Assembly: GCA_963803015.1 (NCBI GenBank)
Contig: CAWDKV010000011.1
Coordinates: forward strand, 434,001 to 498,000
Source of the DNA: Berkiella sp963803015
GTDB taxonomy: Bacteria; Pseudomonadota; Gammaproteobacteria; Berkiellales; Berkiellaceae
Direction of reading: 5' to 3'
DNA length: 64,000 nucleotides
In this document: in pieces, positions 25,054 through 33,857 of the stretch
Layout of the letters: each line of letters starts with the position of its first letter
Position numbering within the stretch: the stretch's first letter is position 1
The notes under the pieces: generated by a model
The model's database searches: none
What the model was told of the DNA's origin: nothing
What the model saw: only the letters and a program-made list of their open reading frames with translations
Position numbers and translations under genes: made by a program

Positions 25054-26664
25054 ATGCTATCTTTTTTTACTAACAACAAAGCTCTTGCCACAACGATTAC
25101 CCCACCAACCGCAGCAGCCACTGCTGCTGTAGTTTCCATTGGCGATAAACGTAATACACATAGTGAACAAACAGATGGCGTTCAAAAAATTCTTGCTGAA
25201 ATGGAGCGAAGAAACGATCCTTTTTACGTGTTGGGTCGTTGGATAGGCAAATTAATTGGTACAGTAAATGACGATCAGCCAAGCTTTACTGCAGCTTCTG
25301 TTACCAAGGTAAAGCGAGAAAAAGCCCCAAGACAAATCGCCCCTCCTCAAGCAAATGTCTCTGTTTCTTTTCAGGACGTTTACCAAAATTTATTTCCACA
25401 AGACACTCTTAGAGTTCTTTATATGGAGTTAGATCCGGGCGTTGATGATGGTGCTGCACTGATGCAATTATTAGCCACGCGAGCCAATGGATCACGCCTA
25501 GAAAATGGTAAAGGATTAGAGGTTGTTGGTATTGTTCCCTGTGTAGGAAACGCAATTTTGCCACAAACGCTGCTCAATACTATGCAGTTCCTAACTCTAA
25601 CAGACAATGAGGATATTAAAGTCTACCCTGGTGCTATTGCACCTTTAGCAATTGCAAATAACCAAACAGATATTCAAGAAATGAATACCGGTATTAATGC
25701 AACGCATTTTTACGGCTACGATGGTGAATCCGACGTGGGGGGGTGGCCAAAAGTAACTATGTCTCCAGAGTCCAAGCGTGGCTATAAATTTGCTGCCGAA
25801 CAAATTTATAAAGCTACTCCAGAAACAGCCATCACTTTAGTTTCTACTTCTGCATTAACCGAATTGTCTAAGACTTTAACAGAGTTGGAAAAAATGGACT
25901 CCGAGCAACATTTACCGCCCGGCTCATTTGCTAAAAATATTAATGCTATCTCAATCATGGGAGGCTGCATTAGTCAAACTGCCGGTTGCAATGCACCATT
26001 TAACGTGTCAGACAATGAGAAAAATTCTGAAGCTAATTTTTATTTTGATACACCTGCCGCGCAAAATGTTTTTGCTGTTTGTCAAAAATATGGTATTTCA
26101 ATTTTGCTAGCCCCCTTGGATTTAACTCAACAACCCGGACTTTTATGGGGCAAACAGCAAGATGCCACATTAAATCAAGCCAACAATCCACCTTCATCGC
26201 AAATGGCGCGCGCAACCGGTGTGGTTCCATATTTGGATGTACCTTGTTTTCCTAATGGAACATATCCTATGCACGATTTACAAGCAATGACAGATCTCTT
26301 ATATCCCGAATTCTATAATGTGACTCGTTTTGCATTTAATATTGGCAACGTTGGTCAAATGACCGTAAATAATACCGCTTCAGATGCGGAAAAAAACGTC
26401 TACGTGCTTTCTATGCCTCTTGAAAAACAAGCGGAATTTTATCAAAAAGTGTTACCAGTTTATAAAAATTTCAGTCCTAAATCCAAAGGTTTATCCGCAT
26501 TAGAGCTGGCATTATTGATTTCAGCTGGGACAGCTGTCTGTAGCTTAACAGCCTTTACTGCCGTTAAAACAGCACAGAGTTGTAAGAAAGAGCCCGTTTA
26601 CGATGAAGAAGATCAAAGGTTGGAAGAGGATAATATACAAAGTCCAAATAATCGCGTTAATTAA
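25054..26664 (+). CDS. Nucleoside hydrolase (IUNH)-like protein with membrane tail
   Basis: This protein has 536 residues, well above the usual 310-340. After a 120-residue N-terminal extension comes the calcium-binding loop Glu-125-Leu-Asp-127-Pro-Gly-Val-Asp-130-Asp-131, where the first Asp of the normal DTDPGxDD is Glu. Other family marks follow: VVGIVPCVGNA, ITLVSTSALTELSKTL, ISIMGGCISQ and SEANFYFDTPAAQNVF, with the Asn/Glu/Asp ligands. Residues about 485-510 (LELALLISAGTAVCSLTAF) form one membrane segment followed by an acidic tail. Ordinary members cleave the N-glycosidic bond of nucleosides. The extension and C-terminal anchor suggest a secreted or membrane-targeted form. ATG 25054 has GAGG upstream. 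Confidence 0.8.
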   Translation: MLSFFTNNKALATTITPPTAAATAAVVSIGDKRNTHSEQTDGVQKILAEMERRNDPFYVLGRWIGKLIGTVNDDQPSFTAASVTKVKREKAPRQIAPPQANVSVSFQDVYQNLFPQDTLRVLYMELDPGVDDGAALMQLLATRANGSRLENGKGLEVVGIVPCVGNAILPQTLLNTMQFLTLTDNEDIKVYPGAIAPLAIANNQTDIQEMNTGINATHFYGYDGESDVGGWPKVTMSPESKRGYKFAAEQIYKATPETAITLVSTSALTELSKTLTELEKMDSEQHLPPGSFAKNINAISIMGGCISQTAGCNAPFNVSDNEKNSEANFYFDTPAAQNVFAVCQKYGISILLAPLDLTQQPGLLWGKQQDATLNQANNPPSSQMARATGVVPYLDVPCFPNGTYPMHDLQAMTDLLYPEFYNVTRFAFNIGNVGQMTVNNTASDAEKNVYVLSMPLEKQAEFYQKVLPVYKNFSPKSKGLSALELALLISAGTAVCSLTAFTAVKTAQSCKKEPVYDEEDQRLEEDNIQSPNNRVN

Positions 26665-26804
26665 ATTTTTATGGTAATTACTTTCAATAGTGGGTGAAAT
26701 ATCAGACTTACCATTCTTTATTAAATCGAATTAATATCTAGCCCTAACGTCGTGCCACAAAAGAACGTACTTGTTCTCTGTTTAGAAGCTCATCTTCTCA
26801 ATAA

Positions 26805-26882
26805 GCGGAGATTATAGGCGTCAATCTCCGCATTAAGCTATTGATTTATAAGTGTTTAATTATTGCGCTTCGCTTATTAAAC
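26805..26882. other. Two hairpins downstream of the hydrolase gene
   Basis: GCGGAGATT-n9-AATCTCCGC (26805-26831) is a perfect nine-base stem. GTTTAATTATTGCG-ctt-CGCTTATTAAAC (26854-26882) is a second, slightly imperfect one. They lie between convergent genes and may end transcription from either side, although neither has a long T-run. Confidence 0.45.
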
Positions 26883-26953
26883 GTTTACCAATAGCTGCCT
26901 TAAAGCTAGATGAGGTTGCTATTGTGGGAGTTTGTTTATAACCCCCTAAACTA

Positions 26954-27130
26954 TTAAGCAGTTCTTTTTCCTTTATAACGCTTAAACATGTCCCATCCGA
27001 ATAAAACAATAAATACCCCTAAAGCTACGAAGAAAATAAGTTTGCCCAACCACACTGCTCCACCACCCAACATAAGGACGAGCAATGAAACTAAAGCAAC
27101 GATTAAGGCCATGGCAGCGTAACGTAACAT
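26954..27130 (-). CDS. DUF1328-like small membrane protein (58 aa)
   Basis: ATG 27130 is preceded by AAGGGAGA, and the frame stops with TAA at 26954-26956. The product, starting MLRYAAMALIVALVSLLVLM, has two hydrophobic segments (about 5-22 and 26-46) around a Gly-rich turn (LGGGAVWLG) and a basic end (KRYKGKRTA). This is the layout of DUF1328/YtjA-type inner-membrane proteins, which are small, widespread, often stress-linked and without a known activity. The length is normal for the family. Confidence 0.8.
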   Translation of the reverse strand: MLRYAAMALIVALVSLLVLMLGGGAVWLGKLIFFVALGVFIVLFGWDMFKRYKGKRTA

Positions 27131-27314
27131 AAAGATTCTCCCTTAAAAAAATACGAATGATATTCACGATTTTAGTCTATTTAAATTGAAATTGTTACTT
27201 ACCTGATTGTTTTTTTAAAAAATCTGAATTTAAACCCAGTCTTTTTAAAGGCACATAAGCAATTTATATGCTAATACTTAATGAATATTTGTTATTTTTA
27301 CGTAAGGAAATCAA

Positions 27315-27767
27315 ATGCCATCTGCAAAACCTAAAGCTATCAATGCCACAAAGAAACAAGCTAAAACCAGCAAACCAAATCGCAGACAGATAACGAAAAA
27401 GGCTCCAACCAAAAGCAAAAGTACTAAGAAGAAAGCTTCGTCAGCGAGTTTGAAAAAGAATACTTCAGCATCCAAGGTGCTTAACTCGATGATGCCAAAA
27501 GAATTAGATACTATAAAAAAGGACATCTATTCCATAGCTGATGAATTCGAAAATAGTGCTACTGTTAAAAAAATAGAAGTTTTATTGAAAAAATTGCAAG
27601 ATGTCATTTCTCGTGAAGGGAGTGCACTTATTTCAAAAGCAAAAAAAGCCTCTAAACAAGTAAAAATAGAAATTAAACATAAAGTTACTCCAAAAAAGAC
27701 AACTAAACCATCAGGGAGTCATGTTGGCACAAGAAAAAAATCAACTAAGAAAAGTACAAAGCACTAA
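27315..27767 (+). CDS. Lys-rich histone H1-like protein
   Basis: This protein has 150 residues. The first 55 (PKAINATKKQAKTSKPNRRQ, KKAPTKSKSTKKKASSA) and last 45 (KHKVTPKKTTKPSGSHVGTRKK) residues are Lys/Thr/Ser/Pro-rich arms. Between them is a helical core (about 60-110: MPKELDTIKKDIYSIADEFE; VLLKKLQDVISREG). This is the build of bacterial H1-like or AlgP/Hc1-like DNA-binding proteins. It probably binds DNA or another polyanion; in an intracellular organism it could compact the nucleoid or be exported. ATG 27315 has AAGGAA upstream. Confidence 0.65.
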   Translation: MPSAKPKAINATKKQAKTSKPNRRQITKKAPTKSKSTKKKASSASLKKNTSASKVLNSMMPKELDTIKKDIYSIADEFENSATVKKIEVLLKKLQDVISREGSALISKAKKASKQVKIEIKHKVTPKKTTKPSGSHVGTRKKSTKKSTKH

Positions 27768-28104
27768 CGTAATAATGGCTACTTGCCGCGCTTTATGCGC
27801 GGCATCCGGGCCGAATTATCTCGCCTACCCTCTTCTTTTCATATTTACTTGAGGCTATGCTTTTCTTTTTTTGTGAATCCTTATATCAGGCTTCGCAAAA
27901 CTCTCTGCCTCTTCTATCAACGACCCATTACAATAGTTAGAAAGTATAATGAAATACCAACAGCATTAATGTCATAAAAAAGTCTCATATTTGCCAAATT
28001 TTGTGAAATCCCGATGAAATGCAACCGAATAAGCTGGCATATTTGTAGTATTATTTGTTAGTATCCGAGCTATTTTCTAACACAGAAATGGGATAGCTTT
28101 ATCT
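27768..28104 (+). other. Intergenic region with GC-rich hairpin
   Basis: It contains GCCGCGC-tttat-GCGCGGC (27785-27803), a perfect seven-base GC stem 17 bases after the H1-like gene's stop, standing out in AT-rich DNA. There is no T-run, so it is a weak terminator or a REP-like element. The remaining 300 bases hold a short open frame without a ribosome binding site, which I judge non-coding, and nothing else recognisable. Confidence 0.5.
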
Positions 28105-29739
28105 ATGGCTACTAATGGCGCAAAACCTCTACAATTCTCACTTCCAAATTATGTACGCACTAAAACGGCTCGCTTTAACCCTTATTTTATCGCCGGCGTC
28201 AAGGAACTTACAAAACATGAATATGATTTGATTGAATTGAATTATGTATATGTAAGCTTTGATTTATTTAATAAAAAATTCAAAGAATTTCTTTCAAGAG
28301 AAGCCCCACTAGCAACAGACGACAAATTAAAAGACCTTAGCCAAGTGGAAGCAAAAGAGCTTAGCAATGCGCTAATGCACTCACGGGCAAGACTTAGAAA
28401 CGAGCTTATTAAATTCAGTGTTGGTGTTAATAATTTAACACTGTTTTCTAAAATATGGCATATATTGCAAGACGAAGTAGCCGCCGAAGATTTAGTTTCT
28501 AGAGCTGAAAAGGGTAAAAACAAAGGTATATCTGCGCTATGGCATTTAGCCTCGAGCTTCTCTAAAGACAAAACTGAAGCGTTTCTCACCACTTGGAAGA
28601 AGTTTAAAGATCAAATTCAACTCGAAGATCTACTTGTGCAATCCCCAGATGGCATCTCTGTACTCTGGTGGTTAGCTCGTGCAGCCAAAAATGGCTATCC
28701 TGAACTTTTCCTCGAAGTCTGGGAGAAATTTAAAGATAAAATTCAACTCAACGATTTAGTGTTCCCCATCCCAAAGGGGCCTGCTGCAGGCAGATCTGTA
28801 CTCTGGTGGTTAGCTTCAGCTGCCGCCAACGGCAACCCAGAGCCTTTTCTTGCAGTTTGGCAAAAATTTAAACACGAAATTCGACTCGCAGATTTACGCG
28901 TTCAAGCGCAAGAGGGTTCTGAAAAAGGGATTTCTACAATTTGGCTTTTAGCTGCTACCCTCGTGAGTGAAAAATCTGAAATTTTTCTTGAATTCTTGAA
29001 GGAATTTCGAGATGAACTTCAGTTTGAAGATTTGCGCGTTCAATCACTAGATGGTCCAGACAAAGGTGTGACTGCTTTTTGGTTTTTAGTTTGCGCGTTT
29101 ATTAACGACCACTGCGGTGCCTTAGACACAGTCTGGAGTAAATATCATGACAAAATTAAACTCCAGGATTTTCTCACCCGAGCAGAAAAAGGGTTAAACA
29201 AAGGAATATCACCACTCTGGTTTTTAGCTTTTGCGCTCGCTCAAAACAAGTCAACAGCTTTTATTGCAGTCTGGGACAGATTTCAAAAAGAAATTGAGCT
29301 TGCCCATCTACTCGTTGAATGTGAAGGGGGTGCTGAGAAAGGGATCTCTATCCTCTGGCTGTTAGCTTATACAGCAAAAAACAAAACTCTCGAAATCTTC
29401 CTCAAGATATGGGAGAAGTTTCGAAGTGAAATAAGACTCTCTCATTTAGATTCTCATCCTGAAGAAGGTGAAGCAAAAGATATGTCTATTGGATCAATGT
29501 TAATGCATAGTCATCCAAAACTGTTCGCTGATATTCAAAATGATCCAACTCCTAAAGCACTGGAAAGCGAGTTTAGAAATTTGGTTCTTGCTCCGCCTGC
29601 TCCAACCGTTACGCCAAGCAGAGAGCATTTAGGCTCCAACGGCAACTCTGGCTCTGACGAGAAAAATCCAACCTCTCAGGCTACTGAATTAATCTCACCC
29701 ACAAATTCACCGGTATGGACTCCAGCGAAAAAACGTTAA
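28105..29739 (+). CDS. WLA-repeat protein of unknown function
   Basis: This protein has 544 residues. After an N-terminal region (about 1-100) come seven tandem repeats of about 55-60 residues (about 110-460). Each has a helix ending in F-x-x-x-W-x-KF-[KR]-[DS]-[EK]-I-x-L, an acidic/Gly turn (EDLLVQSPDG; EGGAEKG) and the signature GIS-[VTA]-[LI]-W-[WLF]-LA. The end is Ser/Pro-rich and probably disordered. No signal peptide. I do not know this repeat by name. The tandem helical form suggests a protein-binding solenoid, and the context suggests an effector. A strong terminator follows. Confidence 0.65.
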   Translation: MATNGAKPLQFSLPNYVRTKTARFNPYFIAGVKELTKHEYDLIELNYVYVSFDLFNKKFKEFLSREAPLATDDKLKDLSQVEAKELSNALMHSRARLRNELIKFSVGVNNLTLFSKIWHILQDEVAAEDLVSRAEKGKNKGISALWHLASSFSKDKTEAFLTTWKKFKDQIQLEDLLVQSPDGISVLWWLARAAKNGYPELFLEVWEKFKDKIQLNDLVFPIPKGPAAGRSVLWWLASAAANGNPEPFLAVWQKFKHEIRLADLRVQAQEGSEKGISTIWLLAATLVSEKSEIFLEFLKEFRDELQFEDLRVQSLDGPDKGVTAFWFLVCAFINDHCGALDTVWSKYHDKIKLQDFLTRAEKGLNKGISPLWFLAFALAQNKSTAFIAVWDRFQKEIELAHLLVECEGGAEKGISILWLLAYTAKNKTLEIFLKIWEKFRSEIRLSHLDSHPEEGEAKDMSIGSMLMHSHPKLFADIQNDPTPKALESEFRNLVLAPPAPTVTPSREHLGSNGNSGSDEKNPTSQATELISPTNSPVWTPAKKR

Positions 29740-29763
29740 TAAATTATTGCAAGACACTCTAAG

Positions 29764-29791
29764 ACGCTGATGAGAGGGAATCAGCGTTTTT
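29764..29791 (+). terminator. Terminator after the WLA-repeat gene
   Basis: ACGCTGAT-gagaggga-ATCAGCGT, a perfect eight-base stem, is followed by TTTT (29788-29791), 24 bases after the stop codon. Confidence 0.85.
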
Positions 29792-29813
29792 CAAAGCAAT
29801 CAATTTGCTTTTT

Positions 29814-30317
29814 CTAAAACTGCTTGCGCAATTCCACTTCACTTAATTTTGCCATACTGAGTAAAAGATCCATATCCTGACTTGAAAGAGACTTTTCACT
29901 CTGCAAAATGGCAACTTTATATTGAAATAAGAATGTTCTCAGCATAGCTGCTTTTCGAATGCTAAAATCATCTGAATCAAAAACATGGCGATACAGCTCA
30001 ACCATTATATTGTTAATTGTTTCAAAAGAGGCTTTCTTAGATTGCGCTAATATAAGGGAAAATTCTAGTTTCGCCACAGTGCTGATATCAAATTGAAGCT
30101 GCGTTTGTTTCAAAACTTCACTGTAAGCTTTTTGAAGTGCAGGCAGCATATGTTGTTCCAGTTCAATTTCGGTGGCTTCAATGCCCAGTTTTTCTAGCGT
30201 TTGCAATGCCATAATGTAGTGCTGGGCTATTAATTCTGGATTTGCCGCTTCATAGAAATAGCCTATCTTTTTTTCAAATTGAATCATTTCATCAGAGTTT
30301 ACATTGGTAAAACGCAT
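29814..30317 (-). CDS. Hypothetical helical protein
   Basis: Start chosen at ATG 30317, ten bases after AAGGGG (an ATG three codons earlier is too close to it); 167 residues. Entirely helical, acidic and Leu-rich (QHYIMALQTLEKLGIEATEI; LEFSLILAQSKKASFETINN; KVAILQSEKSLSSQDMDLLL). No signal peptide, no metal or catalytic motif, no family recognised. It stands alone, just downstream of the three-gene operon that reads in the same direction. Confidence 0.55.
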   Translation of the reverse strand: MRFTNVNSDEMIQFEKKIGYFYEAANPELIAQHYIMALQTLEKLGIEATEIELEQHMLPALQKAYSEVLKQTQLQFDISTVAKLEFSLILAQSKKASFETINNIMVELYRHVFDSDDFSIRKAAMLRTFLFQYKVAILQSEKSLSSQDMDLLLSMAKLSEVELRKQF

Positions 30318-30401
30318 AATATCCATTCCCCTTTTTCAAATATATAATCTATTAAGAATTAAAATTCCTTACATTGGTTGATTATCTTGGGTAAAAGTAA
30401 A

Positions 30402-30734
30402 CTAAACATTAATTTTCTCCCATTCGAGCACATCAAGACTGTCTGTTAGAGAATGAGTCGTTGCGACTTCCCAATATTGCCTACTGCGGAAGACATCCAA
30501 TGCTCTAACGAGGGTTTCATGTTCAGGATGATCGGCCCATGCTTCTAAGAGTACTTTAGTCTCAAAAATAACCGTCACATTAACGCAATCTTGAGTGTCT
30601 CTCATATGTTCGTGTTGTACAGAATGATACCCTTTTTGTAAGCTCATAATAGATTGCACTTTAGGAAACCAATTTTGGTTAAAGTAAATCAGGCCATCAT
30701 GATTCAAATAATGTTTAACATAGACAATAAACAT
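30402..30734 (-). CDS. Dimeric alpha/beta-barrel (antibiotic-monooxygenase-like) protein
   Basis: This protein has 110 residues. The pattern fits a ferredoxin-like ABM/dimeric alpha-beta barrel: first strand MFIVYVKHYLN, helix FPKVQSIMS, GYHSVQHEHM, strand VNVTVIFETK, then LEAWADHPEHETLVRALD. Members oxidise small aromatic or haem-like substrates, or simply bind them. ATG 30734 has AAAGGAAG upstream and lies nine bases after the dehydrogenase stop, so the two are co-transcribed. The substrate is unknown. Confidence 0.75.
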   Translation of the reverse strand: MFIVYVKHYLNHDGLIYFNQNWFPKVQSIMSLQKGYHSVQHEHMRDTQDCVNVTVIFETKVLLEAWADHPEHETLVRALDVFRSRQYWEVATTHSLTDSLDVLEWEKINV

Positions 30735-30743
30735 AAACTTCCT

Positions 30744-31718
30744 TTAACCCTTCCATACTTCGGTATTCACTAAACTAGGCGGTCTTTTTCCGCTCAAACC
30801 GGCAACAAGATTACTAATAGCAAGCTTTGCCATATTAGTGCGTGTTTCTGTAGTTGCTGAGCCAATATGCGGTGTTAGTGTCACATTTGGTAATTTTAAT
30901 AAAGGTGAGTCTAACGGCAAAGGCTCCTTGGCAAATACATCTAATCCGGCAGCTCTAATTTTATGGGTTTGTAATGCTTTTATTAGAGCATTTTCATTGA
31001 CAACTTGACCTCGAGAAATGTTGACAAAAATAGCCTCTTTGTGCATCAAATTGAATTCACGTTCGCCAATAAGGCCCTTCGTTTCTTTAGTTAATGGCAC
31101 TGTCACACAAATAAAATCTGCTGTTGCCAGCAGTTCATCTAGTTCGCAAAATTTCGCTTGATATTGTGCCTCTTCTGGTTTTCGGTGGCGATTATAATAC
31201 AATATCTCCATTTCAAAGCCAAAATGACCGCGTTTTGCAATTGTTTGACCAATTCTACCAAAACCAATGATTCCCAACTTTTTACGGTGGATATCAACCC
31301 CATAATAATGGGACGCTACGCTCTCTTGCCATTGGCCTTGATAGATAAGATCGCTCATTTCTTTTAATCTGCGAGCTGCGGCGAACATGAGCAAGAATCC
31401 CAAATCAGCGGTTGTTTCAGTGAGTACATCCGGCGTGTTGGTTAACATGATGCCGCGTTGGCTAAGATAGGGAATATCAAATTGATCGTAACCTACAGTG
31501 ATAGTGGAGATAACTTCGAGGTTTTGTGCTTGTGACAGCAAATCTTTATCAACAGGCATAAAAGCCCCAATCATGCCATGCACATTTTTAATAGCCTGAC
31601 TAAAAGCGCTGCTTTTTCTATCTTGGGGAGAAGCAAATATTTCCAGATCAAAATCTTGACGTAAGGGCGCTAGAAGAGATTCTGGTAGTTGATTAAACAA
31701 TATGATTTTCTTTTTCAT
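30744..31718 (-). CDS. D-2-hydroxyacid dehydrogenase (glyoxylate/hydroxypyruvate reductase type)
   Basis: Start chosen at ATG 31718 (MKKKIILFNQLPES), giving 324 residues, the family norm. The Rossmann motif KLGIIGFGRIGQTIAKRG is intact, as are catalytic Arg in VNISRGQVVNENAL, Glu in DVFAKEPLP and His in LTPHIGSAT. TTADLGFLLMFAAARR is the usual hinge segment. The enzyme reduces 2-keto acids such as glyoxylate or hydroxypyruvate with NAD(P)H in the cytosol. It is the middle gene of an operon with the double GNAT (31 bases upstream) and the monooxygenase-like gene. Confidence 0.92.
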   Translation of the reverse strand: MKKKIILFNQLPESLLAPLRQDFDLEIFASPQDRKSSAFSQAIKNVHGMIGAFMPVDKDLLSQAQNLEVISTITVGYDQFDIPYLSQRGIMLTNTPDVLTETTADLGFLLMFAAARRLKEMSDLIYQGQWQESVASHYYGVDIHRKKLGIIGFGRIGQTIAKRGHFGFEMEILYYNRHRKPEEAQYQAKFCELDELLATADFICVTVPLTKETKGLIGEREFNLMHKEAIFVNISRGQVVNENALIKALQTHKIRAAGLDVFAKEPLPLDSPLLKLPNVTLTPHIGSATTETRTNMAKLAISNLVAGLSGKRPPSLVNTEVWKG

Positions 31719-31749
31719 TTTTTTGTGTCCATAAAACCTAAAATCTCCG

Positions 31750-32784
31750 TTATTTAAATGTTGAACCAGGGCTTGAACCAACTTTCAACCTTTTTTCAAA
31801 CCACAAAATCAAATCATCATCAACTTTGTATTCATGGCCTGCGATTACTCCTTTATATTGATAAGTAATCCCCTTTCCATTGGGAATATAACCTCTCTTA
31901 ACATATAGCCTCTGTGCAGCGCCATAATCTGGATAAAGACCAACACCAATTCCCACCATATGGCTAATCTTTTGAGCTTGATTTTCAGCCATATCCAGCA
32001 GTATTGTACCTATTCCTTGATTTCTGTAATGTGGTAACACATTCAAATCATTTATCTCCGGCGTATTTTGGTCTTTAAATGGGTGATATTCTGAATTTAA
32101 TTTTAAAGTAACATAGCCGACGAAATTAGTTTCATAAAAAACAACCCATATGAATCGTTTCTCATTTTGTTGTTCTTTTAAATACTGCTGAAAAAGTGAA
32201 TGCGGTTTATCCCATCCAATTTGATAAAATGAGGAAACTATCAACGTGATATCATTTTCTTCTAACTTTCTAACAATGTAATTTGTTGATTTTTTATGCA
32301 ATGATGGCAGGACTGTTTTGCCATAAAAAATAGACTTTTGCATATAACACATCAAGAGATCTGGGCCATAGGGCTCAAGTTCAAACAGGGGTATAAACCC
32401 ACATTTGTCATAAAATTGATAGGTTTTAGTGTAAAAGGGATCTTTTTGCTTCGGGCTTAATGTTTCTACCGTTAAGCTTGAAATGTTTTTTGCAAAACAA
32501 TATTTTTCTGCTGCTTGTAATAATTGATGACCTATTGTCTGACCATGATATGCTTTATCGACTGCCATCCAATAAATATTGGCATTATTGGCAAAAGGAA
32601 ACTCAAGCACAACCAAGCCTACATATTGATTGTCTATGGTCGCTGCAAATGAGATGCGTTCTAAGCAACCTTTGGCATAACGCTCATTCGCCTCTGGAAT
32701 ACCGAACCACTCTGGCAATCCAGCAGTTAGTTGCCGACATATCTTTTCAGCCAAACTCGGTTCTATCATTTTAATGGTTATCAT
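31750..32784 (-). CDS. Protein with two tandem GNAT acetyltransferase domains
   Basis: This protein has 344 residues. Domain 1 (about 1-150): IYWMAVDKAYHGQTIGHQLL carries the acetyl-CoA loop, followed by VETLSPKQKDPFYTKTYQFY. Domain 2 (about 165-340): NDLNVLPHYRNQGIGTILLD has the canonical R-N-x-GIG loop, then IGVGLYPDYGAAQRLYVKRG. Domain 1's loop (H-G-x-x-IG) is less canonical, so it may be the structural or regulatory half. Two-domain GNATs include mycothiol synthase and aminoglycoside-type enzymes, but the substrate here is unknown. First gene of the operon. Confidence 0.85.
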   Translation of the reverse strand: MITIKMIEPSLAEKICRQLTAGLPEWFGIPEANERYAKGCLERISFAATIDNQYVGLVVLEFPFANNANIYWMAVDKAYHGQTIGHQLLQAAEKYCFAKNISSLTVETLSPKQKDPFYTKTYQFYDKCGFIPLFELEPYGPDLLMCYMQKSIFYGKTVLPSLHKKSTNYIVRKLEENDITLIVSSFYQIGWDKPHSLFQQYLKEQQNEKRFIWVVFYETNFVGYVTLKLNSEYHPFKDQNTPEINDLNVLPHYRNQGIGTILLDMAENQAQKISHMVGIGVGLYPDYGAAQRLYVKRGYIPNGKGITYQYKGVIAGHEYKVDDDLILWFEKRLKVGSSPGSTFK

Positions 32785-32829
32785 ACAATATCCGAATAAG
32801 CATTTGTTGCTCTTACTTCATCATCTGCA

Positions 32830-32863
32830 AAGAGAACCTAAACAAAGGTGTTAAGGTTCTCTT
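32830..32863 (-). terminator. Hairpin downstream of the oxidoreductase gene
   Basis: AAGAGAACC (32830-32838) pairs with GGTTCTCTT (32855-32863) 14 bases after the oxidoreductase stop on the minus strand. Only three T follow, so it is a weak intrinsic terminator. Confidence 0.5.
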
Positions 32864-32876
32864 GTGAGGGAAATAT

Positions 32877-33813
32877 TTACATTGTTAGAATTATTTTTCC
32901 ATGACAATGTCCTGCTTGTTGCAGATCCATCGCTTCTTTTATTTGCATCAAAGGATAAACTTTTTCAAGTTTATTTCTAATAATGCCATCATCTATCAAT
33001 TGAGTTAATATTCGCAATTGCTCACCATTTGATCGAACAATTGTAAACATAGCATCAACATTCTTCGCTTTGGCCTCATTTGCCACTTCTTCGCTTATAG
33101 GTGAAGTAAAGCAAATTAATTTGCCTTTAGGCTTCATCACATTAAGAGATCGTTTTGTTACATCCAAACCAACAAGATCAAGCACTGAAATCTACATCTG
33201 CTATTTTTTCTTCAAATTTCTCTTTTTGATAATCAATAAACTGATCTACGCCAAGTGAAGACAACAGCTCTTTGGTTGCAAGAGATCCTGTCGCTGCAAC
33301 AAATGCTCCCTTCCATTTAGCTAATTGCACTGCAATTTGTCCAACGCCACCGCCTGCAGCATGAATAAGCACTTTTTGATGCGACTGTAAATTAAATGTG
33401 TCAAAGAGTGCTTGCCAGGCAGTAAGCGCCACTAGTGGAATACCTGCTGCATGGTTATGATCCATTGAATTTGGCTTGCGACTAATCTCTGTTATGGGCG
33501 CAACAACATATTCAGCAAAACATCCCGCCGGGTTTGGAAAACGAATCAACCCGTAAACTTCCTCTCCTTTTTTATAGGGAGATTGCTTTCCTGCAACTTC
33601 GATTGTCCCTGAAAAATCCCATCCCATGGGAAACGGAAAAGGGTCTTTCATTGAATCTGCGAAATATCCTTCTCGTACTTTCCAATCAACAGGATTCATA
33701 GCTGCAGCGTGAACAGCAACTAACACTTCATCATCATTACAGAAAGGAACGGCTACTTCATCAATTTTCACAACATCAGATTTTCCCCAAGAATGAATAC
33801 GCGCTATTTTCAT
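32877..33813 (-). pseudogene. Zinc-type alcohol dehydrogenase / quinone oxidoreductase, frameshifted
   Basis: Two overlapping frames, 33813-33178 and 33185-32877, are the two halves of one MDR-family NADP oxidoreductase of about 313 residues: VHAAAMNPVDWKVREGYF, MGWDFSGTIEVAG, AALTAW-type hinge, HAAGGGVGQIAVQLAKWKG, then DLVGLDVTKRSLNVMKPKGK and QQAGHCHGKIIL. The first half ends ADVDFSA-stop while the second begins VLDLVGL. Removing one base (the A before GTGCTTGATC, about 33185) restores the normal VDVVLDLVG. It is a single-base indel, so the gene is newly dead or the base is a sequencing error. ATG 33813 has AGGGAAA upstream. Confidence 0.88.
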
Positions 33814-33857
33814 AAAATTTCCCTATATTTTTATAATTTTTTATTTTTTTTCTCTAA

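Noticed and set aside
26982..27167. 61-codon minus-strand frame with Trp/Arg-rich text
   Set aside because: It is the wrong frame over the DUF1328-like gene at 26954-27130, which has a good RBS and membrane pattern.
27783..27977. 64-codon frame after the H1-like gene
   Set aside because: No ribosome binding site, it begins inside a GC hairpin, and there is no family pattern.
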